DNA of 35,392 nucleotides, from NCBI GenBank assembly GCA_016202695.1, contig JACQOE010000057.1, positions 1 through 35,392 of the forward strand, in the 5' to 3' direction. Both the position numbers and the translations under genes were made by a program. Positions 26,915 to 35,392 of the stretch are shown one piece after another. Below the pieces are notes generated by a model. The model saw only the letters and a program-made list of their open reading frames with translations. It had not been told where the DNA came from and did not search any database. This DNA comes from Pseudomonadota bacterium (GTDB lineage: Bacteria > Pseudomonadota > Alphaproteobacteria > JACQOE01). Each line of letters starts with the position of its first letter. Positions within the stretch are counted from its first letter, which is position 1.

Positions 26915-29200
26915 ATGGCCGAGGAGCTGCGACGCTCGCGTGCCGGCCCGGTCCGCTCCCGGCGGCTGTTGCGCCATGTGCGCGACGTGATGGCGGGGCC
27001 GGGCTCGGGGCAGAGCCGGCTCAACGAGGTCGTGCGCACCATCGCCGCCGACATGGAGGTCGAGGTCTGCTCGGTCTACGTCATGCGCCCCGGCGACCTC
27101 CTCGAGCTGTTCGCCACCGAGGGGCTCAGGCCCACCGCGGTGCGTCGCACCCGGCTCAGGGTCGGCGAGGGCGTGGTCGGGACCATCGCCGCCGAGGCCC
27201 GCCCCTACAACCTGCCCGAGGCGGCCCTGCACCCGAGCTTCGCCTCCCGGCCCGAGACCGGCGAGGAGGCCTACCACTCGATGCTGGGCGTGCCGATCCT
27301 CCGCGGCGGGGTGGTGATCGGCGTGCTCGCGGTGCAGAGCCGCCAGCGGCGCATCTATCCGGCGGCCGAGGTCGAGGCCCTGCAGACCGCGGCCATGGTC
27401 CTGGCCGAGCTCGTCGCCGGGGGCGAGCTGGTCAGCCGTGACGAGTTCCGCCCGACCGCGGCCAGCCCCCTGCGGCCCGAGCGCTACGACGGCCTCGCCC
27501 TCAGCCCGGGGCTGGCCATGGGGGCGGCGGTGCTGCACCAGCGCCGGCTCGGCATCCGCGAGATGGTGGCCGAGGACCCGGAGGCCGAACTCGAGCGCCT
27601 GAACGAAGCGGTGACGCGCATGCACCGCGCCCTCGACGACCTCCTCGTCTCGGCCGACCTGGGGACGAGCGGGGCGCCGCGCGACGTGCTCGAGACCTTC
27701 CGCATGTTCGCCGAGGATACGGGCTGGCTCGATCGCATCGCCGAGGCGATCCGCTCCGGCTTCACCGCCGAGGCGGCGGTGCAGAAGGTGCACGAGGACA
27801 TGCGCGCCCGCCTGGCCCAGGTCTCGGACCCCTACCTGCGCGAGCGCCTGCACGACTTCGACGATCTCGCCAATCGGCTGCTCAGGCACCTTTCCGGCGA
27901 GCACGGCCCGACCGTCCGCGCCGACCTTCCCGAGCAGTTCATCCTCGTCGCCGGCAACCTCGGGCCGGTGGAGCTCCTCGACTACGACCGCGGCAACCTC
28001 AAGGGCGTGGTGCTCGAGGAAGGCTCGACCACCGCCCACGCCACCATCCTCGCCCGCGCCCTCGACATCCCGGTGGTCGGGCGCGTGCACAACGTCCTCG
28101 CCAACGTCGAGCCGGGGGACCGGGTGATCGTCGACGGCGACCGCTCGCAGGTCTTCATCCGCCCCGCCGACGAGGTCGCCGAGTCCTTCGAGCAGGCGCT
28201 CAAGGCGCGGGCCGATCGGCGCGCCGCCTATGCGGCGATGCGCGACCTGCCGGCCGAGACCCGCGACGGGGCGCGGGTCGCGCTCTACCTCAACGCCGGC
28301 CTGTCGGTCGACCTGGCGGCGCTGGCCGAGACCGGGGCCGAAGGCGTCGGCCTCTACCGCACCGAGATCCCGTTCATGGCCCGCTCGGCCTATCCGGGCG
28401 TCGACGACCAGGCCGAGATCTACCGCGAGATCCTCGACGCGGCGGGCGAGAAGCCGGTCCTTTTCCGCACCCTCGACATCGGCAGCGACAAGTCGCTTCC
28501 CTACTGGGGCCTGCGCGGCGAGGAGAATCCGGCGATGGGCTGGCGGGCGATCCGGGTCAGCCTCGATCGGCCGCTGATGCTGCGCCAGCAGTTCCGCGCT
28601 CTGGTGCGGGCGGCGGCGGGGCGGCCGCTCTCGGTGATGTTCCCGATGGTCGCGCATGTGAGCGAGTTCATCGCCGCGCGCCGGCTGTTGTGGCGCGAGG
28701 TGGAGCGCGAGCGCGCCGCGGGCGTGCCGGTGCCGGAGCCCTTGCGCGCCGGGGTGATGTTCGAGGTGCCGGCGCTCGCCTGGCAGCTACCGGAGCTGCT
28801 CGCCCGCGCCGACTTCGTCTCGGTCGGCACCAACGACCTCCTCCAGTTCCTCTACGCCAGCGACCGCTCCAACCCCAGCGTCGCCGATCGTTACGATCCG
28901 CTGTCGCCGCCGGTGCTGGCCCTCCTGCGCTCGGTGGTCGAGCACTGCGCCGCCGCCCGGGTGCCCTTGAGCCTGTGTGGCGAGGCGGCCGGGCGCCCGA
29001 TCGAGGCGATGGCGCTCATCGGCATCGGCTTTCGCAGCATTTCCATGCCGGCACCCGGTATTGGCCCAGTAAAAACCATGATCCGGAGCCTCGAACTGGG
29101 CCCCTTGGAGCAATATCTAAAAACACTTTACAACTTGCCGGACCACAGCCTTCGGGAGAGAATTCGGGCCTTCGCGGTCGATCATGGAGTCACAATTTAA
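26915..29200 (+). CDS. ptsP: Phosphoenolpyruvate-protein phosphotransferase PtsP (EI-Ntr)
   Basis: First component of the nitrogen phosphotransferase system: takes phosphate from PEP and passes it to NPr. The 761-aa protein has an N-terminal GAF domain (about 25-170), then the EI N-terminal and swivelling-His domain with the active His in STTAHATILARALD (H375), and a C-terminal PEP-binding TIM barrel with YRTEIPFM, VMFPMVAHVSEF, VSVGTNDLLQFLYASDR and the active Cys in LCGEAAGRP. ATG 26915 lies 2 bases after the preceding stop, so translation is probably coupled. The last 50 codons are strikingly AT-rich (see findings). NPr and EIIA are not in the window. Confidence 0.95.
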   Translation: MAEELRRSRAGPVRSRRLLRHVRDVMAGPGSGQSRLNEVVRTIAADMEVEVCSVYVMRPGDLLELFATEGLRPTAVRRTRLRVGEGVVGTIAAEARPYNLPEAALHPSFASRPETGEEAYHSMLGVPILRGGVVIGVLAVQSRQRRIYPAAEVEALQTAAMVLAELVAGGELVSRDEFRPTAASPLRPERYDGLALSPGLAMGAAVLHQRRLGIREMVAEDPEAELERLNEAVTRMHRALDDLLVSADLGTSGAPRDVLETFRMFAEDTGWLDRIAEAIRSGFTAEAAVQKVHEDMRARLAQVSDPYLRERLHDFDDLANRLLRHLSGEHGPTVRADLPEQFILVAGNLGPVELLDYDRGNLKGVVLEEGSTTAHATILARALDIPVVGRVHNVLANVEPGDRVIVDGDRSQVFIRPADEVAESFEQALKARADRRAAYAAMRDLPAETRDGARVALYLNAGLSVDLAALAETGAEGVGLYRTEIPFMARSAYPGVDDQAEIYREILDAAGEKPVLFRTLDIGSDKSLPYWGLRGEENPAMGWRAIRVSLDRPLMLRQQFRALVRAAAGRPLSVMFPMVAHVSEFIAARRLLWREVERERAAGVPVPEPLRAGVMFEVPALAWQLPELLARADFVSVGTNDLLQFLYASDRSNPSVADRYDPLSPPVLALLRSVVEHCAAARVPLSLCGEAAGRPIEAMALIGIGFRSISMPAPGIGPVKTMIRSLELGPLEQYLKTLYNLPDHSLRERIRAFAVDHGVTI

Positions 29201-29401
29201 AGAACCATTGCATTTCGTTGATTCTTTTTGTTTAATCATGGAGCCGGCTGGAGTCGGCCCCAGGGTCGGAACCGGCCGGGCATTGCGGGCATGGTAGCCC
29301 GGCCCGAGGCGGGCCGAGCCTTGGGGGGCCGGCCGGTTGGTGTGCTAAGGGCTGCCCGCCTGGGTTGTGAGATGATCGTCAACGGGTGAGGTTGGGCGGA
29401 A
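29201..29401. other. Intergenic region between ptsP and rodZ-like gene
   Basis: No gene found. 29201-29250 is AT-rich, with an AAAGAA/TTCTTT pairing (29199-29204, 29222-29227) and a T-run at 29225-29229 that might act as a weak terminator for ptsP. The rest is GC-rich and folded: AACCGGCC (29270-29277) with GGCCGGTT (29331-29338) enclose a perfect 7-bp stem CGGCCCG-AGG-CGGGCCG (29300-29316). Confidence 0.5.
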
Positions 29402-30568
29402 GTGTTGCACGACGGCTCGTTCAGGTCTCGCGACGATGACACGGCCGAGGCAGGCCCCGCTCCGGGCCCTGGCGTCGGCACCCTGCTGCGCGCGGCGCGG
29501 CTCAGATGCGGCCAGGAGATCGACGACGTCTCGGTCGTCCTGCGGATCCGCCCGGCCAACCTCGAGGCCATCGAGGAGGGCCGCTTCGAGGATCTCCCCG
29601 GACCCACCTACGCCGTCGGATTCGTCCGCGCCTACGCCGACCACCTCGGGCTCGACGCCGACGAGGTGATCCGCCGCTTCCGGGCCGACGTCGAGTCGGT
29701 CAACCGGAGGACCGAGCTGACCTTCCCGGCGCCGATGCCCGACAGCGGCGTGCCGCGCGGGGCGCTCCTCCTGATCGCGCTCCTCTTCGCCGGCGCCGTG
29801 TATGGCGGCTGGTACTACCTCTCTTCCGCCGGCCTCAGGCTGACCGATCTCGTGCCCCCGGTTCCCGAGCGTCTGCTTGCGGATCGGGCCGAGCCGGCAT
29901 CGCCGCGGGCGGCGAGCGATCCCTCGGTGGCGGTGGCCGCCGAGGGCGGCGCCGACCGGGCCGTCCCGGCGGCGGCCGAGCCGGCCGGGGCCGTGGGCGG
30001 GCCTGCCGGCAGGCAGGCTCCGGCCGCGGCCGGGGAGGCGGGCGATCCGCAGCCGGCGGCGACCCGCGTCGTTCTTGCCTCGCCGTCGAGCGCGGCCGAG
30101 GCGCCGCCGGCACGGGCGGTCCCCGCCGCCGGATCGGCGCCCGCGTCGTCCGAGCGCGACGTCCTCGCCGCCCTTCCCGTCGAAAGGCCCGAGTCGCGCG
30201 CCGACGGGGCCGAACGGGCGGCGCTGCCCGCCATCCCCCCGGTCCCCGCGGCGGGCGAGGCGACCCCGGGCAATCGCGTCTTCGGCACCACCGGGGCCTC
30301 GCGGATCGTGCTCCGCGCGACCTCCGACAGCTGGGTGCAGGTGCGCGACGCCGGCAACCTGCCGCTCGTGACCCGCATGCTCAGGGCCGGCGACAGCTAC
30401 CGGGTGCCGGCGCAGAAGGGGCTGGTGCTGATCACCGGCAACGCCGGCGCGCTCGACATTCTGGTCGACGGGGAGGTCGTTCCACCGATCGGACCCGCGG
30501 GCGGCGTGCGCCGCGATGTGGCCCTCGACCCCGAGCTGCTCAAGAAGGGGCTGGCGAGCCGCCCGTAG
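29402..30568 (+). CDS. RodZ-like HTH and DUF4115 membrane protein
   Basis: Bitopic protein of the RodZ type, which ties the MreB cytoskeleton to the envelope in rod-shaped cells. The 388-aa protein has a cytoplasmic helix-turn-helix (about 25-95: [20 protein letters not shown] and [11 protein letters not shown]), one membrane helix (119-140), a Pro/Ala-rich periplasmic stretch of about 150 residues, and a C-terminal DUF4115 domain (about 295-370: [17 protein letters not shown] and [14 protein letters not shown]). Start GTG 29402 is tentative. This gene commonly precedes ispG. Assignment as the functional RodZ is inferred; mre genes are not in the window. Confidence 0.85.
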   Translation: MLHDGSFRSRDDDTAEAGPAPGPGVGTLLRAARLRCGQEIDDVSVVLRIRPANLEAIEEGRFEDLPGPTYAVGFVRAYADHLGLDADEVIRRFRADVESVNRRTELTFPAPMPDSGVPRGALLLIALLFAGAVYGGWYYLSSAGLRLTDLVPPVPERLLADRAEPASPRAASDPSVAVAAEGGADRAVPAAAEPAGAVGGPAGRQAPAAAGEAGDPQPAATRVVLASPSSAAEAPPARAVPAAGSAPASSERDVLAALPVERPESRADGAERAALPAIPPVPAAGEATPGNRVFGTTGASRIVLRATSDSWVQVRDAGNLPLVTRMLRAGDSYRVPAQKGLVLITGNAGALDILVDGEVVPPIGPAGGVRRDVALDPELLKKGLASRP

Positions 30569-30637
30569 CGGACGCCGTCGCCGCCGGCCTTCGCGCCGCC
30601 GTCCCGGGAGGCGCCCGGGCGGGGTGAGAGCGGTCGC

Positions 30638-30670
30638 TTTCCGTCCGGCCGGCGCTGCGCTATATAGCGC
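30638..30670 (+). promoter_or_regulatory. Possible ispG promoter with a 14-bp palindrome
   Basis: TTTCCG (30638-30643), 17 bases, TATATA (30661-30666). The -10 is the centre of the perfect palindrome GCGCTATATAGCGC (30657-30670). The start codon lies 43 bases further on. Confidence 0.4.
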
Positions 30671-30713
30671 CCAGGCGCGGCGCCGAGGCGCGCCGCCAAC
30701 GGATCGGGTACCC

Positions 30714-31856
30714 ATGAGCCTGCGTCCCTATCAGAGGATCGAGCGCCGCAAGAGCCGGCAAATCCGCGTCGGCCGGGTGCCGGTCGGCGGCGACGCCCCG
30801 ATCAGCGTCCAGACCATGACCAACACCCCGACGACCGACGTTGCGGCGACCATCGCCCAGGTCCAGGCGGCGGCGCGCGCCGGGGCGGACATCGTCCGCA
30901 TCTCCTGCCCCGACCGCGAGAGCGCGCTGGCCCTTGCCCGGATCGTGCCCGAGGTTGCGGTTCCCATCGTCGCCGATATCCACTTCCACTACCGCCGGGC
31001 GATCGAGGCGGCCGAGTCGGGGGCCGCGTGCCTGCGCATCAACCCCGGCAACATCGGCTCGCGCGAGCGGGTGCGCGAGGTGATCCGGGCGGCCAAGGAC
31101 CACGGCTGCTCGATGCGCATCGGGGTGAACGCGGGAAGCCTCGAGCGCGACCTCCTCGAGCGCTACGGCGAGCCCTGCCCCGAGGCCATGGTCGAGAGCG
31201 CGCTGAACCACATCCGGGCGCTCGAGGACAACGACTTCTTCGAGTTCAAGGTCAGCGTCAAGGCTTCCGACGTGTTCCTCGCGGTCGCTGCCTACCAGCA
31301 GCTCGCCGAGGCCTGCGACTATCCTCTGCACATCGGCATCACCGAGGCAGGGGGCCTGCGCACCGGCACCGTCAAGTCGGCGATTGGGCTGGGAAGCCTG
31401 CTCTGGGCGGGGATCGGCGACACCGTCCGGGTCTCGCTCTCGGCCGACCCGGTGGAGGAGGTGCGGGTCGGCTTCGAGCTCCTCAAGGCGCTCGGGCTCC
31501 GTCACCGCGGCGTCCGCGTCGTCTCCTGCCCTTCCTGCGCGCGCCAGGGCTTCGACGTGATCGAGACGGTGCGGGTGCTGGAGGAGCGGCTCGCCCACAT
31601 CGCCACGCCGCTGACGCTGTCGATCATCGGCTGCGTGGTCAACGGCCCCGGCGAGGCGGCCTTCACCGACGTCGGCATCACCGGCGGCGGCAAGGGCGAG
31701 CACATGGTCTACCTGCACGGGGTCGCCGACCACAAGGTGCGCGACCGCGACCTCGTCGAGCACGTCGTCGCGCTGGTCGAGGCGAGGGCAGCCGAGATCG
31801 AGGCCAAGGGCGGCGAGGGAACCGCTTCGGCCGCGCTGGCGAGCGCCGCCGAGTAA
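30714..31856 (+). CDS. ispG: 4-hydroxy-3-methylbut-2-enyl diphosphate synthase IspG
   Basis: Penultimate step of the MEP isoprenoid pathway, a [4Fe-4S] reductive dehydratase. The 380-aa protein has the TIM-barrel half ([40 protein letters not shown]) and the Fe-S half with C272, C275 and C307 plus E314 in [10 protein letters not shown] as the fourth ligand. Length is normal for the short bacterial form without an insert domain. ATG 30714 fits the family. hisS follows after 19 bases, so the two are likely co-transcribed. Confidence 0.97.
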   Translation: MSLRPYQRIERRKSRQIRVGRVPVGGDAPISVQTMTNTPTTDVAATIAQVQAAARAGADIVRISCPDRESALALARIVPEVAVPIVADIHFHYRRAIEAAESGAACLRINPGNIGSRERVREVIRAAKDHGCSMRIGVNAGSLERDLLERYGEPCPEAMVESALNHIRALEDNDFFEFKVSVKASDVFLAVAAYQQLAEACDYPLHIGITEAGGLRTGTVKSAIGLGSLLWAGIGDTVRVSLSADPVEEVRVGFELLKALGLRHRGVRVVSCPSCARQGFDVIETVRVLEERLAHIATPLTLSIIGCVVNGPGEAAFTDVGITGGGKGEHMVYLHGVADHKVRDRDLVEHVVALVEARAAEIEAKGGEGTASAALASAAE

Positions 31857-31875
31857 CCGGCGCGGAGCGCATCCC

Positions 31876-33132
31876 GTGGCCGCCCTGCAGCCGGTGCGCG
31901 GCACCCGCGACCTCTTGCCCGAGGAGTGCCTGCGCCACCGCCACGTCCGCGAGAGCGCCCAGCGCGTTGCCGCCCTCTACGGCTATCAGGAGATCGCCAC
32001 CCCGATCTTCGAGTTCTCCGAGGTGTTCGTGCGCACGCTGGGCGACACCTCCGACATCGTCACCAAGGAGATGTACACCTTCACCGACCGGGGCGGCGAG
32101 AGCGTCACGCTCCGGCCCGAGGGCACCGCCGGGGTGGCGCGCGCGGCGATCTCGGAGGGGCTGGTGCACGCCCTCCCGGTCAAACTCTTCTACGCCGGCC
32201 CGATGTTCCGCTACGAGCGCCCGCAGAAGGGGCGGATGCGCCAGTTCCACCAAGTGGGGGTCGAGCTCCTCGGCGTCGCCGAGCCGCTCGCGGACGTCGA
32301 GGTCGTGGCCATGGCCGCGCAGGTGCTCGAGGCCCTCGGCGTGCTCGCCCACATCACCCTCGAGCTCAACACGCTGGGCGACGGCGAGAGCCGTCGCGCC
32401 TACCGCGAGGCGCTGGTCGCGTATCTCGGCCGCTACCGCGACGATCTTTCCGAAGAGAGCCGCGCGCGCCTCGACCGCAACCCGCTCCGCATCCTCGACT
32501 CCAAGGACGAGGGCGACCGGCGGATCGTCGCCGGCGCGCCGCCGATCGATCGGTTCCTCACCCCCGCCGCGGCCGGGTTCTTCGCCGCCGTCTGCGCCGG
32601 CCTCGCGACGGCGGGCGTCGCCCATCGGGTGAGCCCGCGGCTGGTGCGCGGGCTCGACTACTACTGCCACACCGCCTTCGAGTTCACGACCCAGGCCCTC
32701 GGCGCGCAGGGCACCGTGCTCGCCGGCGGGCGCTACGACGGGCTGATCGAGGCGATGGGCGGCCCGGCCGTGCCCGGGGTCGGTTGGGCGATGGGGATCG
32801 ACCGGCTGGCGATGCTGGTCGGCGAGCCGCCGGCGCCCGATCGCCCCGTCGCCGTGATCCCGATCGGGACCGCGGCCGAGGTCGAGGCGCTGCGGCTCGC
32901 CCAGGGCCTGCGCCGCGACGGCCTGCCGGTCGATCTCGGCTACCGCGGCAGCCTCAAGCGGCGCCTGGCGCGCGCCGACAAGGTCAACGCCCGCGCCGCG
33001 GTGCTTCTCGGCGAGGACGAGCTCAAGCGCGGGATCGCCACCGTCCGCGACCTCGATTCCGGGGCGCAGGCGCAAGTGCCCCTGGCCGAGGTCGAGGCGC
33101 ATCTGCGCCGCCTCGTGCAAGGAGGACCGTGA
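31876..33132 (+). CDS. hisS: Histidyl-tRNA synthetase HisS
   Basis: Charges tRNA-His. The 418-aa class II synthetase shows [14 protein letters not shown] at the N-terminus, [14 protein letters not shown], motif 2 ([21 protein letters not shown]), the His-specific [13 protein letters not shown], motif 3 (GWAMGIDRL), and a C-terminal anticodon-binding domain (about 325-415). Start GTG 31876 has GGAG about eight bases upstream. Its stop overlaps the hemA start as GTGA (33129-33132). Confidence 0.97.
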   Translation: MAALQPVRGTRDLLPEECLRHRHVRESAQRVAALYGYQEIATPIFEFSEVFVRTLGDTSDIVTKEMYTFTDRGGESVTLRPEGTAGVARAAISEGLVHALPVKLFYAGPMFRYERPQKGRMRQFHQVGVELLGVAEPLADVEVVAMAAQVLEALGVLAHITLELNTLGDGESRRAYREALVAYLGRYRDDLSEESRARLDRNPLRILDSKDEGDRRIVAGAPPIDRFLTPAAAGFFAAVCAGLATAGVAHRVSPRLVRGLDYYCHTAFEFTTQALGAQGTVLAGGRYDGLIEAMGGPAVPGVGWAMGIDRLAMLVGEPPAPDRPVAVIPIGTAAEVEALRLAQGLRRDGLPVDLGYRGSLKRRLARADKVNARAAVLLGEDELKRGIATVRDLDSGAQAQVPLAEVEAHLRRLVQGGP

Positions 33133-34471
33133 CCGACGCCGCTCCCTCGCTGGTGTTCCCGACCGAGCGCCTGGTGGTGGTGAGCGCCGGGCCGCGCTCC
33201 AGCCCGCTCGCGCTGCGCGAGGCGCTGTTCATGGAAGGCGACGAGCTTCCCCTGTTCCTCGCCCGCCTGCGCAAAGGGGGCGTGGCCCAGGCCGTGGTCG
33301 TCTCGACCTGCGACCGGACCGAGGTGCAGGCGGTGGAGGACGATCCCGCCCGGGCGGTCGAGGCCATCGTCGCCGCCCTCGCCGAGCGCTCCGGCCGCGT
33401 CGGCGCCGAGCTCCGGGCCGAGCTTTCGGTGCTCAGGGGGGCCGAGGCCGTCGGCCATGTCTTCGCGCTCGCCGCCTCGCTCGACAGCCTGGTCGTCGGC
33501 GAGCCGCAGGTCCTGGGGCAGATCAAGGAGAGCCACCGCGTCGCCGCCGCCTCGGGCATGGTCGGGCGCGGGCTCGAGACCCTGCTCCAGGGGGCCTATC
33601 AGGTGGCCAAGCGGGTGCGCAGCGAAACCGCGATCGGCGAGAAGCCGGTCTCGATCGCCTCGGCCGCGATCGGGCTCGCGCGCGATCTCTTCGGCGACAT
33701 CGCCGGCCTCGCCGGCCTCGTGATCGGCGAGGGCGAGATGGGCGACCTCTTGGTCGAGGGCTTCCGCCAGGCCGGGCTCGGGCGGCTCGTCGCCACCGCG
33801 CCCGCGCCCGCCCGCGCCGCCGCCCTCGCCCGCCGGCTCGACTGCCACGAGGCGCCGTTCGAGGCCCTCGCCCGGGCTCTGGCCGAGGCCGACGTCGTGC
33901 TTTCGGCGGTCGGCAGCCGGCGCTACATCATCACCGTCGAGATGGTCGAGGCGGCGCTCAAGGCCCGCCGGCGGCGCCCGGTGTTCCTGGTCGACGGCGG
34001 CATCCCCGGCGACGTCGAGCCGGCGGTCGGCCGGCTGGAGGATGCCTTCCTCTTCGACCTCGCCGACCTCGAGAAGGCGGCCTGGGAGGGGCGGGCGGAG
34101 CGTGAGGCGGCGGCGCGCGAGGCCCGCGCCATCGTCGCGGCGGGGGTGGAGGCGTTCCTCCGCGGCCAGGCGGCGCGCGTGGCGGTGCCCCTGGTGAGCG
34201 CGCTCAGGAGCCACTTCGAGGCCGTGCGCCGGGACGTCCTGGCCGAGGGCGCGCGCGACCCCGAGGAGGCGACGCGGCGGCTCGTCAACCGGCTCCTGCA
34301 CGCGCCCTCGGACGCGCTCCGCGAGCTGGCCGGCGGGGGAGAGGCGGAGGTCGCCTCCCTCGATGCGCTGGTCCGGCGGCTCTTCCGCCTGCGGGCCGAG
34401 GAGGCGGCGGCGGAGCCGGAGGGGCAGGCCGCCGATGCGGACGCGGCCGGGCCGCGGCGGAGGGACCAGGG

Positions 34472-34475
<4 letters not shown>
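33129..34475 (+). CDS. hemA: Glutamyl-tRNA reductase HemA (C5 pathway)
   Basis: NADPH-dependent reductase that turns Glu-tRNA into glutamate-1-semialdehyde, the first step of C5 heme synthesis. The 448-aa protein has the catalytic Cys in [11 protein letters not shown] (C61; the usual Asn after Cys is Asp), H110, the [16 protein letters not shown] segment, [19 protein letters not shown], the nucleotide loop GEGEMG (200-205), and a C-terminal dimerisation helix region with [14 protein letters not shown]. Start GTG 33129 has GGAGG four bases before it. It overlaps both hisS and prfA by 4 nt. Most Alphaproteobacteria instead use ALA synthase, also called hemA. Confidence 0.93.

Positions 34476-35392
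<917 letters not shown>

Noticed and set aside
30600..30620. CCCGGG-type hairpin after the rodZ-like gene as terminator
   Set aside because: No T-run follows and such GC hairpins are frequent by chance here.

Overview
The window is a GC-rich (roughly 70% or more G+C) stretch of bacterial chromosome, almost certainly from an alphaproteobacterium, probably a Rhodospirillales-like or deep-branching lineage. The marks are an F1-ATPase inhibitor zeta subunit (DUF1476) next to purB and the purCSQL-bolA-grxD operon, sfsA-map-radC in a row, ubiG divergent from lysC, and ptsP, a rodZ-like gene, ispG, hisS and prfA in order. I see no rRNA, tRNA, CRISPR, prophage or insertion sequence. No gene-free stretch exceeds about 250 bases.

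Layout. 1-1185: 3' part of an MFS transporter. 1206-1312: a candidate 72-nt small RNA on the minus strand with its own promoter, two hairpins and a terminator. 1419-6052 (minus): purC-purS-purQ-purL-bolA-grxD, with a promoter and folded leader at 6096-6184. 6230-8936: NRDE-family protein, zeta subunit, purB. 9093-13167: diacylglycerol-kinase-like lipid kinase and a large membrane c-di-GMP sensor (SBP, PAS, PAS, GGDEF, EAL). 13181-15466 (minus): sfsA, map, radC. 15519-15617: a REP-like palindromic repeat. 15713-17566 (minus): motA-motB. 17798-18757 (minus): NDUFAF5-like methyltransferase. 18841-21058: cysteine-dioxygenase-like cupin with a four-domain rhodanese. 21110-23655: comF, a rhodoquinone-type methyltransferase (rquA), grxC, DUF1178. 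23686-24492 (minus): ubiG. 24620-29200: lysC, nitronate-monooxygenase-like gene, ptsP. 29402 to the end: rodZ-like, ispG, hisS, glutamyl-tRNA reductase hemA, and prfA cut by the window end.

How the genes fit together. Most of the window is housekeeping: purine synthesis with Fe-S/thiol partners (BolA, Grx4), quinone chemistry (UbiG plus RquA), isoprenoid (IspG) and tetrapyrrole (HemA) precursors, translation (HisS, RF1, Map) and nitrogen-PTS signalling (PtsP). The accessory features are the rquA insertion between comF and grxC, the thiol dioxygenase/rhodanese pair with a dyad in its promoter, the small RNA behind grxD, and a C5-pathway hemA coupled to hisS and prfA. RquA would imply rhodoquinone and an anaerobic, fumarate-reducing mode of respiration.

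All family calls come from reading motifs and remembered family features; no database search was run. Promoter, hairpin and operator calls are pattern matches.
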